Shown here piece by piece: positions 25,879 through 28,541 of a stretch of 28,541 bases of DNA; position 1 is the stretch's first letter, and every line of letters begins with the position of its first letter. Source of the DNA: CAXSDR01 sp964236445 (lineage in GTDB: Bacteria > Actinomycetota > Actinomycetes > Motilibacterales > Motilibacteraceae). The stretch lies in NCBI GenBank assembly GCA_964236445.1, contig CAXSDR010000043.1, positions 1 through 28,541 of the forward strand. Reading direction: 5' to 3'. Below the pieces are notes generated by a model. It made no database searches, was not told the origin of the DNA, and was given only the letters and a program-made list of their open reading frames with translations. The position numbers and the translations under genes are program-made.

Positions 25879-26637
25879 TCATGTCAGAGGGGCGGCGCTG
25901 GTGACGTTGGACAGCGCCACCTGGCTGCGTGCAGTCGTCGCCGGCACGGCCGGGTTGGATGTATAGCTCGCGGACAGCGACAGCGACACCCGGTCGATGC
26001 TGGCCAGGTCACCTGCACCAACCGAGCCGTCTGCCTGCAGTGGCACCGCTGCCACCGTCGTTGCATGGCTCAGCGGATCATTCGTTGAGGCAGCGAAGGT
26101 GAAGATGGGAGCCGTCAAAGACGCCGGAACGATTCCCCGCGCGATGACCCGCGTCCGCGGAGTCGCGGTGTAGGTCCATGCCGACGCCCCAGCCGTCGTC
26201 ACCTTCGTCGCGGGCGTCGCGGTTTCCATCAGGCAGACGTCGCGCAGCGCGCACGCCGTCCCGGCGGCACCCGCCACGACGTAGTAGCGCAGCTTCAGTG
26301 GGCCGGCGCTCACGGTACCGGTGCCGAGGGTCAGGTCGACCGTCGACAAGTTGGAATAAAACGTGACGTCGTTGCCCGCCGCCGCGACGAACGCCGGGGT
26401 GCTGCCGTCGATGCGGATCGCCAGGCGCATCGTCTGCGTGAGCCGGTCGAGACCCTGCCGCACAGAGCTTGTGTTCTCCCCCCGCGTGGTGATGCCACGA
26501 AGGGTCCGGATTCCAGCGATCATCGTGGACATCAGGATCAGGCTCACCATGCCCAGAAGCATTGTGCTCACCAGGATCTCGGCGAGAGACATGCCCGAGT
26601 CGTCGCGTGAACGCACTCGTCGCATCCGGTTCATCAT
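25879..26637 (-). CDS. pilW: PilW-like minor pilin
   Basis: This 252-residue prepilin has the type III leader RSRDDSG | MSLAEILVSTMLLGMVSLILM, with Glu at mature position 5. The soluble part is beta-rich and matches the PilW/PilJ-type minor pilins in having a helix continuing into LDRLTQTMRLAIRI. Two ATG codons stand in tandem; the first (26637) overlaps the pilV stop as ATGA. It sits between pilV and pilX, the usual V-W-X order of a minor-pilin priming cassette. The helper role is inferred from that order. Confidence 0.87.
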   Translation of the reverse strand: MMNRMRRVRSRDDSGMSLAEILVSTMLLGMVSLILMSTMIAGIRTLRGITTRGENTSSVRQGLDRLTQTMRLAIRIDGSTPAFVAAAGNDVTFYSNLSTVDLTLGTGTVSAGPLKLRYYVVAGAAGTACALRDVCLMETATPATKVTTAGASAWTYTATPRTRVIARGIVPASLTAPIFTFAASTNDPLSHATTVAAVPLQADGSVGAGDLASIDRVSLSLSASYTSNPAVPATTARSQVALSNVTSAAPLT

Positions 26638-27986
26638 GGGAGAAGCACCGTTCCAATAACAGGTGCCACCGCGTTGACCGTAACGGTGGGCCAGCCGCCG
26701 GGTGGAGGAGAGCTGAGGTCCGGGGTCGTGGCAATCCGCCAGGTGCCGTAGGGCAACGCGACTTTCAGCGCGGGGGGGGCAGCGCCCGTGCTTGCGGCTG
26801 TGGTGCCGATCGCGTAGGACTCCTGCACGATGCAAACCGGATCAGCAACGTGGACGGCATAGACCGGCCTCGCGAGCCAAGTGGTCATTGCGCTTTGCTG
26901 CACACGAACGTCGACTCCACCGAGGGGGACGATGGTCATTGCGGTCGCGCCCGGTGCGACGTTGACTCCGGCCGGCAGTGCCGCCGGTGCCGAATCAGCG
27001 CAGTCCCCGGCAAAGGCGACGTAGCCCGGTGTCGTGAACGGGAACAACGTGGTGGTGACCCGCGGCGAAGCGGCCATGCCTGTCCCGCTCACGCACGGCA
27101 CGGCAGGCGCGCCGCACTGCTTGAGCCGCTGGGTCGGGAAAAGCGATGGTGACGTCAAGGACAGCGTGAGCGGCAGGCCAGCCGGAGCGGTGTAGGAGTT
27201 CGCCGAGGGCGTGGCGTAGGTGTAGGCGAGAAAGCCGCCGCGGTCGTAAGGCACCTCGGCGAGCTTGGTGACGTTGGCAGCGGTCACGCTGTTGCCGGTG
27301 ACCGTCCACTGGGACGTCGCACCGGGATAGCTTGTGTAGCCAGGTGAGTTGATGGACACGGTGTAGGTGCCGGGCGTGAGGCCGGTGAAGAGAGCGCAGC
27401 CGTCTGCTCCGGTGGTCTGTTGCGTACCTACGAGGGTGGCGGGTGGCAACAGCAATGTCACCACGTGACCGGCTGCCGGTTCTCCGCTCGCAAGCTTGAG
27501 CGGAACGGCCAGGGAGCCTTTGGTGTTGTCCATGCCGGTGATGGGCAGTGCGACCAGCGTGTCAGCCCGTACGGCGGGGATGCTTCCCATGCGCGACCAC
27601 GTGGCCGTCACGGTGATGCGCTTGTAAGCGGGTCGACTACCCGCTGCGGCGTCGCACGTGCTCGTCGCCGCACTGACCGGCACGTAGGCCGCATCGGTGA
27701 TGAGATGGAAGATGGTCGACCGGACGGTCTGGTCGGCCTCGACCCGACCGTCGGGAATGCCGAAGACGTCGGAGTCGCGAAGGGACTCGATGCGGTCGGT
27801 CACGAGGTTGGCCGCAACCACGCGGTTGCCGTTGCTGCGCGCGGTGTTCACCGTGAGCAGCAGAGTGGTGAGGACGGCAGAGGCGAGCAGCCCGAGGAGC
27901 ACGAGGGCGACCAGCACCTCGACCAGCGAGACGCCTGCATCGTCGGCGATTCGTCGCGGACGCAACCTGGGCAAGGAACACCTCAT
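26634..27986 (-). CDS. pilV: PilV-like minor pilin with CnaB/carboxypeptidase-regulatory-like domain
   Basis: This 450-residue prepilin has leader IADDAG | VSLVEVLVALVLLGLLAS with Glu at mature position 5. The pilin part ends near residue 155. Around 163-220 lies an Ig-like segment, GEPAAGHVVTLLLPPATLVG through TGADGCALFTGLTPGTYTVSI, which fits the CnaB/carboxypeptidase regulatory-like fold. A further 230 residues of beta-rich sequence follow, with several cysteines. Classical PilV proteins have about 150-200 residues, so this is a minor pilin carrying an extra surface module. I start at the ATG at 27986; a GTG at 28004 in the same frame adds six residues. Confidence 0.85.
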   Translation of the reverse strand: MRCSLPRLRPRRIADDAGVSLVEVLVALVLLGLLASAVLTTLLLTVNTARSNGNRVVAANLVTDRIESLRDSDVFGIPDGRVEADQTVRSTIFHLITDAAYVPVSAATSTCDAAAGSRPAYKRITVTATWSRMGSIPAVRADTLVALPITGMDNTKGSLAVPLKLASGEPAAGHVVTLLLPPATLVGTQQTTGADGCALFTGLTPGTYTVSINSPGYTSYPGATSQWTVTGNSVTAANVTKLAEVPYDRGGFLAYTYATPSANSYTAPAGLPLTLSLTSPSLFPTQRLKQCGAPAVPCVSGTGMAASPRVTTTLFPFTTPGYVAFAGDCADSAPAALPAGVNVAPGATAMTIVPLGGVDVRVQQSAMTTWLARPVYAVHVADPVCIVQESYAIGTTAASTGAAPPALKVALPYGTWRIATTPDLSSPPPGGWPTVTVNAVAPVIGTVLLP

Positions 27987-28084
27987 CGTTCTCGGATCCA
28001 GCACATCGATGGATTCGGCATCGTGCGAAGCCGACTTGAGCGGCCGACAGCGAGCCGGGAAGCTCTCAGTCGACTTTCAACGAC

Positions 28085-28537
28085 TCAGGGCATTGGCGGC
28101 GCGCTGAAGTTGCAGGAGCTGCCGGCAGCCCATGCCGCCGGGACGGTTGGGAAGCTCGTGTTGTTCAGGCCGCCGCTGAGGCTGTCGTAGACGAAGTAGC
28201 TGCCGCTGCGGCTCTTGCTGAGAATGCAATAGCCGGTGGCTGCGGTCGCTGTCGCCTTCGTGACCGTCGTGCCGCTGGAGCGGAAGCCGCTGAACTCCCC
28301 TGATGCCGGAACGGCGGTGGAGTCGAAGTCCGCATAGGCGACATTGCCGACGAGGTAGGCCTCCTCCATGTTGGCGACGTTGCGGGCGTCGCTCTTGGCC
28401 TGAGCGTCCCAGCCCTTCTGGCGCTGACGGAGGAAGACGGGGATGGCGATGGAGGCGAGAATGCCGATGATGATGATGACGACTAGCAGCTCGATGAGCG
28501 TGAATCCCGTCTCGTCCTTATGGATGCGTCGGAACAT
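28085..28537 (-). CDS. pilA: Type IV major pilin
   Basis: This 150-residue prepilin has leader MFRRIHKDETG (cleaved after Gly11), then FTLIELLVVIIIIGILASIA with Glu at mature position 5, the hallmark of type IVa-like pilins. The amphipathic helix continues to RQRQKGWDAQAKSDARN. Two cysteines (CILS near residue 103 and SCNFS near the C-terminus) can close the D-loop. The leader is short and the protein is small, fitting the structural subunit of the fibre. The ATG at 28537 is followed by only four upstream bases in the window, so the promoter and ribosome site are not visible. Confidence 0.95.
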   Translation of the reverse strand: MFRRIHKDETGFTLIELLVVIIIIGILASIAIPVFLRQRQKGWDAQAKSDARNVANMEEAYLVGNVAYADFDSTAVPASGEFSGFRSSGTTVTKATATAATGYCILSKSRSGSYFVYDSLSGGLNNTSFPTVPAAWAAGSSCNFSAPPMP

Positions 28538-28541
28538 GTGT

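Noticed and set aside
28005..28084. Possible terminator between pilA and pilV to limit minor-pilin expression
   Set aside because: Only short repeats (GCCGAC copies) are present and no stem of useful length, so no terminator is claimed.

Overview
This window comes from a high-GC Gram-positive actinomycete. Three things support that: GC-rich codon use with many GTG starts, a BldD-type regulator, and gene orders (pyrR-pyrB-pyrC-membrane protein-carA-carB-pyrD-pyrF, and aroC-aroK-aroB-aroQ-pepQ-efp-nusB beside bldD) that I recall from Streptomyces and, in part, Mycobacterium. A Nocardioides-like or other spore-free actinomycete is possible, but the sequence alone does not fix the genus.

Layout. 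(1) 101-10702, minus strand: a complete UMP-biosynthesis operon, pyrR-pyrB-pyrC-(PH-like membrane protein)-carA-carB-pyrK-pyrD-pyrF. Neighbours overlap by 1-4 nt or are 1 nt apart, and the operon is preceded by a PyrR-binding-loop-like RNA that covers the pyrR ribosome binding site. (2) 10703-11234: a divergent control region of about 530 bp with several palindromes and a good sigma-70-type promoter. It serves bldD (11235-11726, plus strand), which encodes a BldD with an intact c-di-GMP motif. (3) 11809-14023, minus: nusB, efp and pepQ. (4) 14140-16587, plus: a large secreted, multi-domain FN3-like protein with an Ala-Ser repeat linker, inserted in opposite orientation between pepQ and aroQ. 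(5) 16659-19865, minus: the shikimate genes aroC-aroK-aroB-aroQ, all coupled by 4-nt overlaps. (6) 19966-28537, minus: a Gram-positive type IV pilus locus in the order major pilin (pilA), three modular minor pilins (pilV-, pilW- and pilX-like), prepilin peptidase (pilD), pilM, pilN, pilO and a PilP-like membrane protein. Its assembly ATPases and platform protein are not in the window and probably lie beyond base 28541.

How the parts work together. CarAB, PyrB, PyrC, PyrDK and PyrF supply pyrimidines under PyrR feedback; the orotate phosphoribosyltransferase step (PyrE) is not in the window. AroC/K/B/Q supply chorismate. NusB and EF-P serve transcription and translation. BldD, which reads c-di-GMP, lies near a surface-structure region (type IV pilus and secreted FN3-like protein), the sort of function c-di-GMP often controls; that link is inference. 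The most interesting parts are the minor-pilin cassette (a Glu5-less, cysteine-rich pilin of about 600 residues and a PilV carrying a CnaB-like domain), the PilP-like protein in an organism expected to lack an outer membrane, the potentially structured 133-nt pilD-pilM gap, and the uncharacterised membrane protein inside the pyr operon.
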